64,000 nt of DNA from Casuarius casuarius (Eukaryota; Chordata; Aves; Casuariiformes; Casuariidae), in the NCBI GenBank assembly GCA_003342895.1, contig PTFA01000020.1, positions 5,473,644 to 5,537,643 on the forward strand, written 5' to 3'. A program made the position numbers and the translations under genes. Positions 27,701-40,500 of the stretch are shown in pieces. Position 1 is the first letter of the stretch. Each line of letters begins with the position of its first letter. The notes below the pieces were generated by a model. It was given only the letters and a program-made list of their open reading frames with translations. It was not told the DNA's origin and did no database searches.

Positions 27701-30700
27701 TTTACTGAGGAGCATACCAATCTTATTTAAAGATTTGAAAAAAAAATCTCTCTCATCCTTCTCCTCCTTTTTCCCTGGCCCTGTAAGTGTAGCAATTTGT
27801 CATCTCTTCCCAAGATTTCAGAATCTGTACATTTCTCAAAGAATTCAAACCCATTATCTGTTGCATCAGTCCAGAACTATTCTGATGAAACTCTGTCTCT
27901 CAGAATGGTTAAATCCCACAAAACCCTTTCAACTGTTAAACAGCTTTTCAAATTCAGATATCTACAAACTCCTCTCTAAACAGATTAGCCCTAGCTATTC
28001 CAAATTTATCCCTAGACATCCATTTATATGAAAACATCAGTGAGTCACTGCTGTAAAGTCCTTATTCTATTGGATTAAAAGTAAAAGTTTCCCTTATTGA
28101 CAGCTCTGATTTATACTTATTTGTCATCATTACAAGACCATAATCTAGTTTCTCCTGGTATTTCAAAGAAAAATACTCATAAAAGCAAGAGCTTCCAGAG
28201 AGAAGGCACTTCAACTTCATAGAACAGAATGGAAGAAAATTGCCAGAAAAAATACACACCTGAGTTCACTAATGTTGATACCCAAAACTTCTTCATCCTA
28301 TTTATTACTAGTATTAGCATACCTGTGATTTCTCTACTCCATCATAGCAGAATATGCTGAAGCAGTATGATCTACTCCACCCTCCTGGTTCAGCATATTC
28401 GCTGACCCACTCCAGAGCAAATCAACACCCCTGCACTCAATGGTGAATAACTGCTACACGGCAAGGTGTAATACAGAATTTTAATCTCTATAACCTATGC
28501 AGAATCTGAATTTGCACGTATCATGGCTGCTTAAATGTCTATCGTTGAGTAGCAATGGATGCTGACATGTTGAAAGTACTTTTCTGACTACTTCTATCAA
28601 TAATTACTTCTTACTTGACACAGACACTAAGTAAACACAGTTAATAAAACAGCAAAGACTCAGACAGGAAGGTAAGATTTTAAAGGGAAAACACAACAAT
28701 ACACTTAGTTTTTTATTTCTTCAGTAGTAGCTTTATAATTACATTGTAACATCAAAATGGCATAAAATAACCAAGCCATACTGAAGAACCTGGTAAGATT
28801 CGGATAGTTTTGGCCACACCACGGAGGCAAGCAAGTCCTTTTCTCTGGCAGGGTGTGCAGCATATAAAATTCAGGAGGTTGCTTTTCTTCTGAAGATGTG
28901 CACAATGATAGAGGAGCAGAGCTTAGGAAAAGATCTTTAAAAAAGCAGTTACTTTCAATTTGGCAATGGCTATGACAGAACCCCAAAAGCCTTCTCAAAA
29001 GCTCAAGTATGATGGGAGGAGAGGAGGATAAAGGAAGGATGTGGAGTCTCAGCAAATCCATCCTCAAATCACTTTTTTGTGGTTTTTGTTCACAATGTGG
29101 CCAACATTTAATTTTCAAGGGAGATAAACATCACAAGGCACAAAGCAACACCTTCAATTTAATTCACAGAGAGAGAAGTGATCACTTTTCTTTTTACATT
29201 TACTCAGAAGTATGATGATTTTTTTTTAATTTGCTAATTCATCTAAAACAACAAAGTATCAATTATTCACTCAACTCTTAACATGAGCAGGCAGAAGAAA
29301 AAAACAAGATAGAAAAGCTGTGCTAAAATCAGGACTCTGACTCCAACTTTTTTGTGCAGTTAAAAACTGTATTTTTGCTTATCGCTCTTATAGCAACACT
29401 TGCTGCTGAAAAAGCTCCAAATTACATTTCAAAATTGGAGAAGTCACTTAGCCAAGGTCTTTGAGCAACAGCAGTGTGTCATTTAGGCTTAGCGTGCAGT
29501 TACATCTGCTTAATGACCTCTCCAAGAAGCACCAGCACAATACTACTCTGAAAAAAATGTCAGTGAAAAAACAAACTTCTGCATTTACAGGTAGACAGCT
29601 CTTGCATCAACCCACTACTTGGGAAAACGGAAAAACGAGTGCCCTAGAACTTTTAGGTTTTAAGTCTATCAACTCCTCACTCACTACGGGAGCTATGATT
29701 GTGTGCTATTCAATAAGATTTTGAAAAAGGACATAACTGTGCAAGATTTACATTATTCTATCCTTTAAAAAGTAACCAGAGGTTATGCAATAATAAGACA
29801 GCCCATCTAATTTCACAGCCTTGACATATCTTCCAAGAGACCAAAAATATTCAGAGATGCTAGACAGATACTCTCACTAATTCGAGTATCTGAGTACATC
29901 TACAACATGTGCCGATACATCTAGATTATTACACCACACCCAAACTCATAGTGTTTTCATGCCTCTAACCAATTAGAGAAATTCAAAGACACCAAAACAT
30001 ACCAAAATGAATTCCACTGAATATTGAAGAGGTAACAAACTTTCCTTTTAGATCTTATTTTTGAAACATATTCCTCCATGTTAATAACATCATATTCACT
30101 ACTGAGCTCATCTCTGAGCACTTTCACTGCCTATTGAGCCTTCTGCCCTAACTCCCTCAGTTTTCCAGTTGAGTTTTCTTACACTGCTTTATCAGCTCTC
30201 CTTCAAGTAAATGCAAATAGCTTTAGAGATTGAAGCTCTTGAGAACTTCGCAATAAAGTTCACCTCTACGCAAACTGTAATTTATTTTCCTTCACTATTA
30301 AACAATACTTCAGCAAAATTCACATTTCACAAAGCAGTTACACTGAAATAAATGTGAAGTCAGGAGCCTAGGCCACATTTAGTCAGCTGTGGGACTCAGA
30401 GGCTAGGGCAACCAAAAATAGTAACTCCAGCAGAAACATCTGTAGAAGAGTTGACCCTGTGCATTTCAAAGTCATGGGAAAGATTCTTATCAGCTTCAGG
30501 GTTTGTTGCATCAGTCAGCTATTTAGGTCCAAGATCTGTTTATTCTCCCTTTGCTCTGTTCCTGCCCTCCACTCATCACCCCGCACAGAATGGCATGTGA
30601 TACAACTTCTCTGCCTCCTGGTGCTTCCTAAAAGAGCATGCGGAATGGAAGAGAATGACTTGAAAAGCCAAGCAATGGAATAAAGTTCAAAACATAAAAA

Positions 30701-32419
30701 ATTCCCAACAGTTACAAGCTTCAAAAACAGTCATATTTTCAAAGAGTCCTCAAGAATATAAAAATCAAAAAATTGAGTCTAAAGGAAGCTCTGACTCTAA
30801 AGTAAGGAACATTAATAAAATCAAGTTTGCTCCAGAGAATGCTGAATGTATTGTGGTGGAAAGCTAGAATTTACCACAAACAATATGTTTATTACTAAGC
30901 TATCTGAACTGTGAAAAACTTTGATCTTCTAAAGCCAAAGAAGAGTTATCAGGATAAATACCTCCACAGAAAATCACTGATTTTTTTTGACATTTTTATA
31001 AAGAAAACAATTTCCAGAGTGTTATGGATACAGAACGCAGCAAGTTAGCTACCATACCAGAATACAAATCTCTAGTAAGACTTGCATTATTTTAAAATAT
31101 CGTTATCAGAACTTCAAACACATGAGACAAGCCTTTAGGTATACCATCCCTAAATAAGTCCAGTGAATTAGGCAGTACCCAAATAATATTGAAGAGCTAT
31201 ATTCTATTTTAGTTACTGCTGAATTCCATTTATGAAGTTTATTTATTATCCAACTACACACTAATGACAAAAGAGCTGTGAAGTATAATTACATGGTAAC
31301 AGCTGTGGAGTAAATTTTTACAGTTAAAAATGTGTATATATTAACTGATACAAGCAAATGTTTATCTGCATACATAAATTTATAGTATTGTTTTTGAGTC
31401 CAATTTCTAGTTAATACACATCATATAAATAATATTATATGAACAAAGTTAAAGTTATAAGCCGTGATTCCCGGTCTAGAGACCAGTTTTATTGCTTATT
31501 ACAAATTTACTGTTGGATTTGACTTCCAAATTCTGAATGCTAAAGACACACCTAATCAAGCTGAATAGCACCTACAGTGATGCAAGATTTGGTGACCTAT
31601 CTCCCTGCCACCCCGGCTGACCATGCCATGGGTTGCCTCACACAGAACTCTTGAAGGGCACAAACTGGACCCTCTTTGGATGCAACTAAACCAGAAATGT
31701 ATTCCAGGAGCGTGTGCACCTAATGTACCGCGATTGCTCATGACACTTGCTCCACAGGATGAGCAAGAGAAACCCAGAACTAAAAACCTCTGAAGTGCAT
31801 ATAGCATGGACACAGGGCTGTCAACATGAAATGCTTCACTCTGCAGATCTGCTGGTGTTTCACATTCCTTCCTCTTAGACATGAAGTTATGTACTTTCTT
31901 CCTTTCTCTTTTTAGTATGTTTATTGCAACTGTGAACACTGCTTAGAGGTCACAGTTTGTACTTACAAACATAAATTAGGAATTAATGTCGGCTTCCCTA
32001 GAACTAAGAAATTCTGTTGTATTAGCTCAGATTTCCTTAAAAATACTTTACACACACTTCGCTAACGTTTAAACAGACTATTATAGAAAAACAGACAAGT
32101 CACTGAGAAGTAGACCAATGTATGAACTTTCAGCACACCAGGTGCATCACTGCGAGTGTTCGCCTGCACTCTCTTACCCACAGGGAACAGAAGGTGGTTA
32201 AACTCCCTCACACACAGCACTCATGCATGAACAGTTATCACAAGCCCTTGTTAGGGCTTATAAGTTAAGCACGATGTTAAGTAATAACATAAAGTAGCTT
32301 ATTTTTAATTATTTACTTACTGTTAAAATTAACACAGCTTACACTTTTTCAATATGGATACTGGACAACATTGCTCAGAGGCTTACTTGATGTAAACCAA
32401 GCCTTCAAAAGGTGAGCTC

Positions 32420-32660
32420 AGCCGACCGGCCTGCCAAGGGGCAGCCCCGTGGCTCACCGGGCACGCAAGGCGCTGCAGGCCTCCCAGATGGCTGTCCCAG
32501 CCGGCTGGGCAGGACAAGAGCCCCTTCCCACCCGCTGAATTACCAGCCGGGGGAAGAGCATGCAGAGCCCACGCTGGCTGCCCTCGCCAGAGAGATGGTG
32601 GCGGGCTGGGTGGGCCACGGCACGCTCATCAGCGCAAGGCAAGGCGGCTGCTGTGGGCTC
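32420..32660. other. GC-rich block in INPP4B intron
   Basis: The sequence is GC-rich with CpGs and short gccc/ggc motifs, unlike its flanks. ORFs on both strands (120 and 83 codons) are composition-driven, and neither has a recognised domain. Its function is unknown; it may be a diverged repeat or a regulatory island. Confidence 0.35.
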
Positions 32661-33874
32661 ATGCATTTGCACATGTATGAACAACGTAGGGGTGGTGAGC
32701 AGCTGGATCTAGGCGATATTGATATGTGTAAGCTCACGGTATGGGAAGAAAGATGCCTGTTGTTGATAAATTGAAGTCTTCCATGGACCACTCGCTCACT
32801 TCAGGGGGATTCCTCTGATGTGTGTTTTGCTTAAGTGTTAGGTACTGTTTTAGGAGCATGCCACTAAGAATGAGCTTTGCAAGGTTATCTATCCTGTCAA
32901 ATATCCCTGACATATGGCATGGCCAGGAATACCAGTCAAAAACAAAAGGTTTACACTGTTACTCTTGTTACCTGGACAGCAGAGTTTAATTCATGTGATT
33001 AGTCACAGAGCTGCAATGACTCAATGGATAACACTGCAAAAAAGCCCACAGGACATCAGTTCCCACTAGAAACAACAAAACACAAATATGGACACCGCAG
33101 GCAAACACCTAACAGAGCTCTGCCCAAACAAGCCTGAAAGTGGTTTTACAGCATCTTTACACTTTTACCTACTGGGGCACATTGATGACCAAGAGCAGCT
33201 TACCCCAAAATATGGCTCATCTGATTTGCAGTCACTGTCTACAACATTTTCCTCCCTCTCTCACCCATCACCAGGGTCAGTCTGGAAGACTGGTGTCACT
33301 GGAGCACGGCAACACACCAGCCATGCCCCAATACTACAGTCACTTCACCTACAAAATGCTTACAGAAAGGCATGAGAAAGTTAGACTGGCCTCTAACCAT
33401 TACTATATCTTGGTAATTGGTAATTAGATCTAGTACTGAGAGAAAACTAGGCCATTTTTCTGTGCAAACCATTGCAAAACTTAAGCAGAAGTAGCCCCTA
33501 CACAAAACTTCCTCAAAGTTGTACTGCTATAACCATCTAATTTTAAAAAGACATACAGGTAAGACAACCCTGATACAGTTACGGGAATCTAAAAAATGAT
33601 TGTATCTGCCCTCAAGGACACAGCTTTAAGGTATCACCTTTTAAAGCAGCCTGGTTGCAGCAGCACAAGAGCCAACCAGAGCCCGGTTCAAAGGAGTGGA
33701 CGAGGAGACAGGCTCCACCAACAGAAGTAGCAGCACAAGAGCCTGCAGCCAGGTCACCAAGGGCATTTTGTTGGCTGTGTTTGGGAGGTTTGCCAAGGGA
33801 GGTTTGTTTGGCCATCCTCTAAACTCTTCAAACACTGGCGTTTGGTGAGCATGGGATTATATCCCCCCAAAAAG

Positions 33875-33892
33875 TCTCTCTCTCTCTCTCTC
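33875..33892. repeat. (TC)9 microsatellite
   Basis: Nine TC units in intron sequence, forming a polypurine/polypyrimidine tract. Confidence 0.9.
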
Positions 33893-34031
33893 ATGCACGC
33901 ACACAAGCTGCACAACTAAACCCATTCACTGATAGAAAAGAACATTCCTGCCCACTTAGAGTGGGGCAGCACTTAGCAGAAGTGATAATCTGGAAAGATT
34001 AGAACATTTTTTGCCCAAACTTCTGCAGAGG

Positions 34032-34058
34032 TTTTTTTTTCTTTTTTTTTTTTTTTTT
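34032..34058. repeat. Poly-T tract (T9-C-T17)
   Basis: A long T run is interrupted once by C. On the minus strand it is poly-A, so it could be the tail of an old retroposed sequence, but no element body is recognised. Confidence 0.85.
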
Positions 34059-34683
34059 ACACTTTCCCTCTTCGAACTTTGCAATAGATATTTTAAAGTG
34101 TATTGACTATATTATTTCTATCACAGTAAACATATCAGAAAGATACTGAATAGCATCGACTAAAAATTTCTCACTGTACAGCTATATAACATGAGATGCA
34201 CATTAACAGGTTATATGAATGCAAAAGTCACACCAAATTGGACAAGTATTCTTTCAGAAGGCATGCAACATATAGCTTCAGCTATTTCAAGAGATACTTT
34301 ACTTGCAGCTGTGAAATTTTACTGTACACAGTTGTAGGGAATAAACAGCCAAACCTAGCTACTATTTTGATTTCTGATATCAAATTACTGTAGTTAGCAC
34401 TTCCAAAGCAAACAATAATTTCACTTAATCTTTAGAAAGATTCAAATAAAAAGTTTTTGCACTGGAAGTGTAATGTCATTTAGTAAGGAAAAATGTCAAC
34501 TGCCACACTGTTGAGGCTGCAAGTATTGTGCATCTTTAACTTCAATAAACTGGTTTATTCTCTTCTGTCTTTAACGATTTTCTCCACTGGGAAAATGAAG
34601 AGGTAATGAAAATATCGAACCAAAAAGCTATTTAATTTAATAAGTTGGCGCTACCAGACTCCATAACAGGGAGTGAAAGGAAA

Positions 34684-34707
34684 AATAATAATAATAATAA
34701 TAATAAT
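34684..34707. repeat. (AAT)8 microsatellite
   Basis: About eight AAT trinucleotide units in a row, likely polymorphic. Confidence 0.9.
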
Positions 34708-35365
34708 TTAGACACCTTCTTTCATCACCTATCTAGCTAATTGTAAGGCAAGGAATTAATTTTTCAGTTCATCCTTATCTTGCATTACAAAACCCATGAT
34801 CACTCAAATTAGCTTGCTTGACCTCCTGAGCAATCGTAATCATGCTGTGTACCTCTGAATAGAGGGTGGCTTGAACTGACAGAGCATCTCCTGAAACACA
34901 GCTCTGATGCAATAGAATGCAACAGAATAAAGAGAAAATCAGGTGAATGTTTATATCAACTTTTCTCCACAAAGTAATAATCAATACTTTTAAAAAAACA
35001 TATATACTAAACTGACAGTACTTCTCTCTGCATAAGATATGGTTTCTAAAAAGTTACCTTAAATCTCTTGGCTCCCAAATCAATATCATTTCATAAACAA
35101 TATCCATATAAAGCTAATGGGCAGGTTTTCAGCATGGTAAAACAGCACAGCATTATAGAACTCAACAGATGTTTAGCAATGTCAACCAGTCAAGAATCTA
35201 ATGCCAGTATTACAGAGACACATGCACAGTGTCTCCTACACAAAGGCATCAGGGTTTTTTATTCCATTTTTAATAAGCATTATGTCATAGTGTGTAGCAT
35301 TACATACACAAACTCTTCACCCTCGCTGCAATTCATTGCAAAGAGAAGTCAAAGTTATATCTTAC

Positions 35366-35410
35366 CGAGACTGAACTCCAGCTTTGGCTCATTTGCGATT
35401 CTCTGAATAC
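35366..35410 (-). CDS. INPP4B: INPP4B exon: linker into C2 domain
   Basis: This 45-bp exon has a long pyrimidine tract and acceptor TTAACGTTAAAAG, and donor CTCG|GTAAGA. The leading GT completes Ser with the A left by the previous exon. Fourteen codons then read IQRIANEPKLEFSL, and the final G is completed by CA in the next exon to give Ala, so the protein reads LEFSLACKDL. Human INPP4B has IQKTPNEPQLEF at this position, and the paralogue INPP4A has LEFSLAC, so orthology and frame are secure. The segment forms the first strand of the N-terminal C2 domain. Confidence 0.95.
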
Positions 35411-37171
35411 CTTTTAACGTTAAGAAAAAAAAAAACTAATTAGAAATAATTTGATTTCAATATCTAGCTTTTTAATATGTACTAGAAAGTTTAACATGCC
35501 TAATTCATACATTGATAACTACCTGCCATTACTGGTGAAGTATTATTTTACATTAAAAACTCATAGTGAAAGAACTTTTCACAAAATGCTTATCTGAAAA
35601 GAAACCAGTTGTGAAGATGACTTTTTTTTTTTTTTTTTTTTTTAAAAAAAAACTACTTGTTGCTGGGAAAGGAAACTAAGAAAAAAAAGAAACTCTCATG
35701 GATGTGTACTTTAAGATTTTCAAGCAGAACAACCATCTACATATCTGTCACAAAAATGTCAATTCTAACGACTCATTTTAAATGGATATGTCATCACATT
35801 AAGAAGGAAACAAAGTATGCTTTATGAAAGTATATAAATCAGGTTAATATAGTAAAATATATCATTGTTTTATTGATATGCATATAAATCAAACCACCAC
35901 AACAATTTTTCAATCAGAAAAAGCACATGGGAAAGGAAATTCCTTTTCTCAGATACTCAGGAAAAACATGTAGACTAACTCCTTCCATTTCTGAATTATG
36001 CTCTAATGGTGAATATTTTACTGCAAAGGGCATTATACCATTACTGCCCTAGGGTGTAGGAGCGAAACAGAACTGCAAGACTAGCCAGTAAGAGAAACAC
36101 AGGAAGGGCAGTTAAATAATATTGAGTTGCTCAACCTCCACAGGAAGCAGATGGATAACAACTACAATATGGATGAACCTTTTAGAAATGAAATTGTCTT
36201 ATGCTGAAGTTTATGTATTGCCTCCAGTGAACGTTATTACCAAGTACCTGCCAGTACTGAAGAAACTGGTCAGACAGAAAGGACTGAGCTGGTGTATAGA
36301 CTAGAAGGCAAGGTTTCTGTTACAAATTCAAAAAATAATTTATAGCTGTTCATGCTCCATGAAAACATGTTGTTGCAGAATTGGCCTGGTTTCACATTGT
36401 TCTCATTACTATAGCTAATAATTCAAATCTGACCTGGAAAATTACAGCTTAGAAAGGCCTTAGTCAGTAGAAAATAACAAATAAGATTTTTTTATTTTTC
36501 AATAGAGTTATAGCAATTTCTCTGACCACAAATTTCTCAGAGTTGAATCTTGCCACTAACAGTGTCAGCATATTGGTCTGCAACATGTTTATGGGTTTTA
36601 CGAGTGTGCTGGATACAGACTTGATTAAGTAACTGGGCAGCTAAAGTGCAGTGCATAACAATACAGCCCAGCTCAGAGGCGCGCACCAAACGTGCCTCAA
36701 CATATGGTTAGGTGCTTACAAATTCCCAGGGTGCTTTTATATCACAAAGAACAATTCGGTGATACTAACTTAGGTATCACTAAAGCTTCCTTCATAAATT
36801 CATCAACGTTATCAGGCTGTATTTTAAGCAGTAGCCCATATGTTCGTACAGGTCACAAAAAGAGAAGGATATTTAGAACAATTCCTAAAGCTCACACAAA
36901 AAAAAAACCCCACAAACGAGGGGGGAAAAGAAGTCAGAAACGTTGTAATCACACATTTGTTCCCCTGAAGGGGACTATTTGCATAAATCTAGATATATCA
37001 AGTAATGATATTTAAAGAAAATCTTCATCAGTTTGCTTCCTCTACTACGGTGCATTGTCAATCAACAATTTAAACTGCATTATATAGCCTGGTCGTGACA
37101 CGACATGCGCCGCTTACAGATTCTGGGGCATTTTTATTGTACCGCACAATAGCAGGAGTACACGCACTTAC
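35411..37171 (-). other. INPP4B: INPP4B short intron (1.8 kb)
   Basis: This 1761-bp phase-1 intron runs from GTAAGTGCG at 37171 down to a long pyrimidine tract and AAAG at 35411. It contains a T22-A9 run at 35622-35652. No additional exon is seen. Confidence 0.94.
35622..35652. repeat. T22-A9 tract
   Basis: Twenty-two T are followed by nine A, the same organisation as the tract at 15703-15729. The junction is self-complementary. Confidence 0.9.
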
Positions 37172-37396
37172 TTGTAAACTGTGGCTCTCCTAGACTGTCT
37201 GCTTGCAACGAAGGGACAAACTGCCGTGCTTCGTCTGCTGATCTCTCCTCTTTGATTTCCATGATCAGCCTCCGGAGCTGCTGAATTTTATTCCGCAACC
37301 CTTCCGAGTTTGCTTCTCCAAGTGCCACGGCCCAGGATTCACAATCTGGCTTTGATGCGGCTTCAAGGTAAAGATCTGGTTCTCCACTCTGAAACT
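37172..37396 (-). CDS. INPP4B: INPP4B exon: PH C-terminal helix and canonical N-terminus
   Basis: The exon is 225 bp with acceptor CCCCGAGTGCAG and donor ACAA|GTAAGT. It encodes 74 full codons. The first 44 (FQSGEPDLYLEAASKPDCES, then WAVALGEANSEG and a basic helix ending QQLRRLI) form the last strand and C-terminal helix of a PH domain, with the invariant helix Trp at residue 21. The frame then runs through MEIKEERSADEARQFVPS to PQFT. MEIKEE followed by an acidic stretch and QFTS is the recognised start of INPP4B (type II inositol-3,4-bisphosphate 4-phosphatase). The product removes the 4-phosphate from PI(3,4)P2 at membranes and so limits AKT signalling. Human INPP4B is usually described as starting at this Met, but here the 5' part of the exon is open and PH-like. 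A 5' UTR reading of that part is the alternative. Confidence 0.92.
37260..37262 (-). promoter_or_regulatory. INPP4B: Canonical INPP4B start codon, here internal
   Basis: This ATG has A at -3 and G at +4 (ATCATGG), a strong initiation context. It is the Met of MEIKEE, where the familiar mammalian INPP4B protein begins. Because the frame is open upstream through four candidate exons, it is either the start of a short isoform or residue 112 of the 235 codons assembled in this window. Confidence 0.7.
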
Positions 37397-37494
37397 CTGC
37401 ACTCGGGGAACATTAACACACTTTTTAGGAACTCAGATACAGAGAGGGGATCATGACAAGACTGATGTCACATACAACTAAAGCCATCACATAG

Positions 37495-37521
37495 CTATTT
37501 CTTCACATCTATTTCTTCACA
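37495..37521. repeat. Tandem 14-bp duplication near exon acceptor
   Basis: Two copies of CTATTTCTTCACA (37495-37507 and 37509-37521) are separated by one T, about 100 bp upstream (in transcription sense) of the 37.2 kb exon. No functional meaning is evident. Confidence 0.8.
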
Positions 37522-40500
37522 GAACCGGGCACCTCGTCTACCTCTTGAATCACCACCGCTCCCCCGCCCCGGCCCTTTCCCATTCAGCACACTACTAAGC
37601 CTACACTACAGAGCAGTCCCGAAAGCAGTAAACGTGCTGCTAAACTAGGTGGCAGAATCACACTGAAACAGGAAATTCTTTTTTAGTAGAGACTGTGCAG
37701 CTTAGCAGGTAGCTCTCAGAACTGCTAACTTCAACGGGAATTTGATTTAGCAGGGGCAGCAGACCAGCTTCTGACAGAGAGACAGTGGGATTCACCAAAA
37801 TGAATGTGTCCATCATTTCTTCTATTCGCCCTGCCCTTTATGCTCAGCCTCCCATTCATCTTTGCCAGAATACCGCTCATCAGTACGTGGAGATAATTTA
37901 GCATGACATAGCTCCTCTGCGAGCACCAAACAGGTTGTATGTGGGAGCTTCTGACCGCATGACTATCCACGGCTCTTTTACTGCTCTGCCTAACAAAAGC
38001 CTAATTGCTCAATGATCAAATTTTCTAAGAACAAAAAAAAGAAATAAAATAAAAAAGAAATAAAAGCTGAGGCTCCAAAGGAAATGCAGGTAGTAGAAAG
38101 GGTCAGACATTGGATTAGAATTAGCACCCGGGGGGTGGGAGCGAGGAGGAGGTCCCAAACTAACACTCTTAGGCATTTAAAATTCTGCAGTATAGACAGC
38201 TCCACAGAGTTGCAAATTCACTGTGACATTTAGTGTGATACACGCAATAAAGAACAGACTAGGAAAGAAAGAAAAATCAATGATTCTTTGAAAGAAGTTA
38301 CTGACTTATCTAGAAACAAACTCCCTAAACACCTGTATTCTGTTAATAAGGTGGGAGATATTTAGTTGGACATCAAAATCATTTTGACCCTAAAAAAAAA
38401 AAAGCTATAGATCATATTTGCTGCATACAATAGAACACTTAAATGCTTTCATATTTACTTAAAAATCCAAATAACAAAGAAAAGCTTTTCTCAATACAAA
38501 GTGAATTTAAACTCCCTTTTCCTGGCTTGAGCATCTAACCTTGGGCACTTATCCACATATGTTATTCTAAACCAGTTTGCACTTCCTAAACAGAGCATCT
38601 GCCACTTACAATTAACAGTGCTTTTATTGTTATGGGGGACAAAAGGGCCAAACCTCAAGTCTGGAAGTTTCCTAAAACCGTGTTGGCACAGATCCCAGCA
38701 GAGGTGGGACAGAGCTTTCTGTCCAGGGTGGATCTAAGGAAATCCAGACGTGTGGCTGCAGCTGCTAATACCAATTCTGACTAAGATTTCACAGAGCAGC
38801 TGGACTCTCGAATTGGTCAGGAATGAGGGGAAGGACCAGAAAGTGGGGCAACGTCCTTCCGACTTCACAGATAATTTATGAAGTGCTAATAAGGATTCCA
38901 ACTCTTCCCTCTGACCCTGGCTCAGTTTGGAAAAGAAGGTATTCAGCTACCTGGTGACAAGAATATTTGAATCTGAGGGAGCTGCAGATGTTCATCAGAT
39001 CTGTATTTATGCACAAAATAGGTACTTACTTGTGGGACCAAAACTGAACAAACTGGCTTTTATTATTTGTGACAGATTAATTTATAGTCATAGAAATTTT
39101 AGCTATAAGGTCTCACGTGATCCACAGTTGCAGCTGAGCCATGGGGGCAGTAAACTTCAAGAGGACTCATAATTAAGAGACTTGATAACTTTTAATGCTT
39201 CAGTAAGAGCTGCAACAGCACATTTGTCTACTCCCTTCTGCCGCTGACCCCCAATTCAGAATTTTGTATTTATTTTATTTTAGCACTACCTAGATTAAAA
39301 AGGGGGGGGAGGGAATGCAGTCTGCCAATATTAAGCATCAGAATTAACCATCAAAAATGGGTTAAATATTTATACATATGCAAGACCCCATACGAAATTA
39401 ACTCTGTCTTTAGAAGTACAGAGAATTTTAATAGAAGCAGTTTTGACATCCAAGATACCTTTACTAAGACTATGAAAAAAACAAACGAACATTTTACAAC
39501 CAAAAGGCAAATTTATCAAAATATTCTTTTTTCTCTTTATTTTAAACGTAAACAGGAACAGGATCCTACCTTGAAATATTCTACCACTAGCTAGATAAAA
39601 AAACATCTGCTTCAGGAGGAAATCAGTGTTTTGCAATTGAAATCATGCTATTTATATTTACCTCTTAGCTGTGGAAATCAGACAGTCAAGCACAAAAAGC
39701 ATACAGAATCACTTAGTATGCATGGAGCCTGAAATGGATAGTGAAATGCAGTGGGAGTGGGCATAATTCAGTGTATTCTGGTCTAACAGGTGCCACTATT
39801 GAGATCTGGGAATTCATTCTAAACTATCACTTCAAAACACTACAGTACGCTATATTGAGATCTTTGGAGTACTCAGATAAGTGACTTAAAAATTCCAAAA
39901 AGCATCTGAAAATATCTGGAAAATATTCATCACTGCAAACAGAAAAAGGCTTTATTCTGCAGACTGAACAGTTGGTTAAGTTATATATTCCACACACTGT
40001 TTCAATGCATGCAATGTTTAGATGCAACAAATTCGCATAAGAAAAGAAATACAAATTCTGTGTTAACCATTTTTAGAATAAAATCTTGCAGTATAAGTTT
40101 GGGTTATAGCAAAGCTGCACAACAGCAACAATATCTGTTGCAATAAAGGAGCACCATTTTATTTATAAAACAATCATCTTCGCTTTCTTCTCTCAAATTG
40201 GTGGTGTTGACTATTATTTTAACTCATATGTAAATAATAAACCTATCACACTTATATACTTAATTTTGAGTTTCAGTACAAAGATAAACCTTAGCTGAGA
40301 TGAGTCTTCCTGAAAATAAAAGTGCATATATTGATAAACCCTTAGATACAATGAAGCCCTCAAATGAGTAGTGGGCCTATTAGCAGAATTCTGTTTGCAT
40401 CCAGATGTCCTAAACGTGGAAGTATTTCATGAGTGGGCAAAAATACTTGGTATTTTACAATTAAGGAGCTACTCTATTAAATACAAGTCCATAGGCATCT

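Larger units (their letters stand above)
13309..35365 (-). other. INPP4B: INPP4B large intron (22 kb)
   Basis: This 22057-bp phase-1 intron starts with donor GTAAGA at 35360-35365 and ends with CTCCAG at 13309. The flanking exons join to give LEFSLACKDL, so no coding exon is required inside. It contains simple repeats, homopolymer runs, GC-rich islands at about 24.4-24.8 and 32.4-32.7 kb, and an N at 27293. The longest ORF (177 codons, 20006-20539) shows no domain, and its amino acids are those expected from AT-rich sequence. I recognise no interspersed repeat here, though diverged ones may be present. Confidence 0.92.

Noticed and set aside
28705..29118. 137-codon minus-strand ORF
   Set aside because: No domain, no splice sites and low-complexity composition within the intron; the flanking INPP4B exons already join in frame without it.
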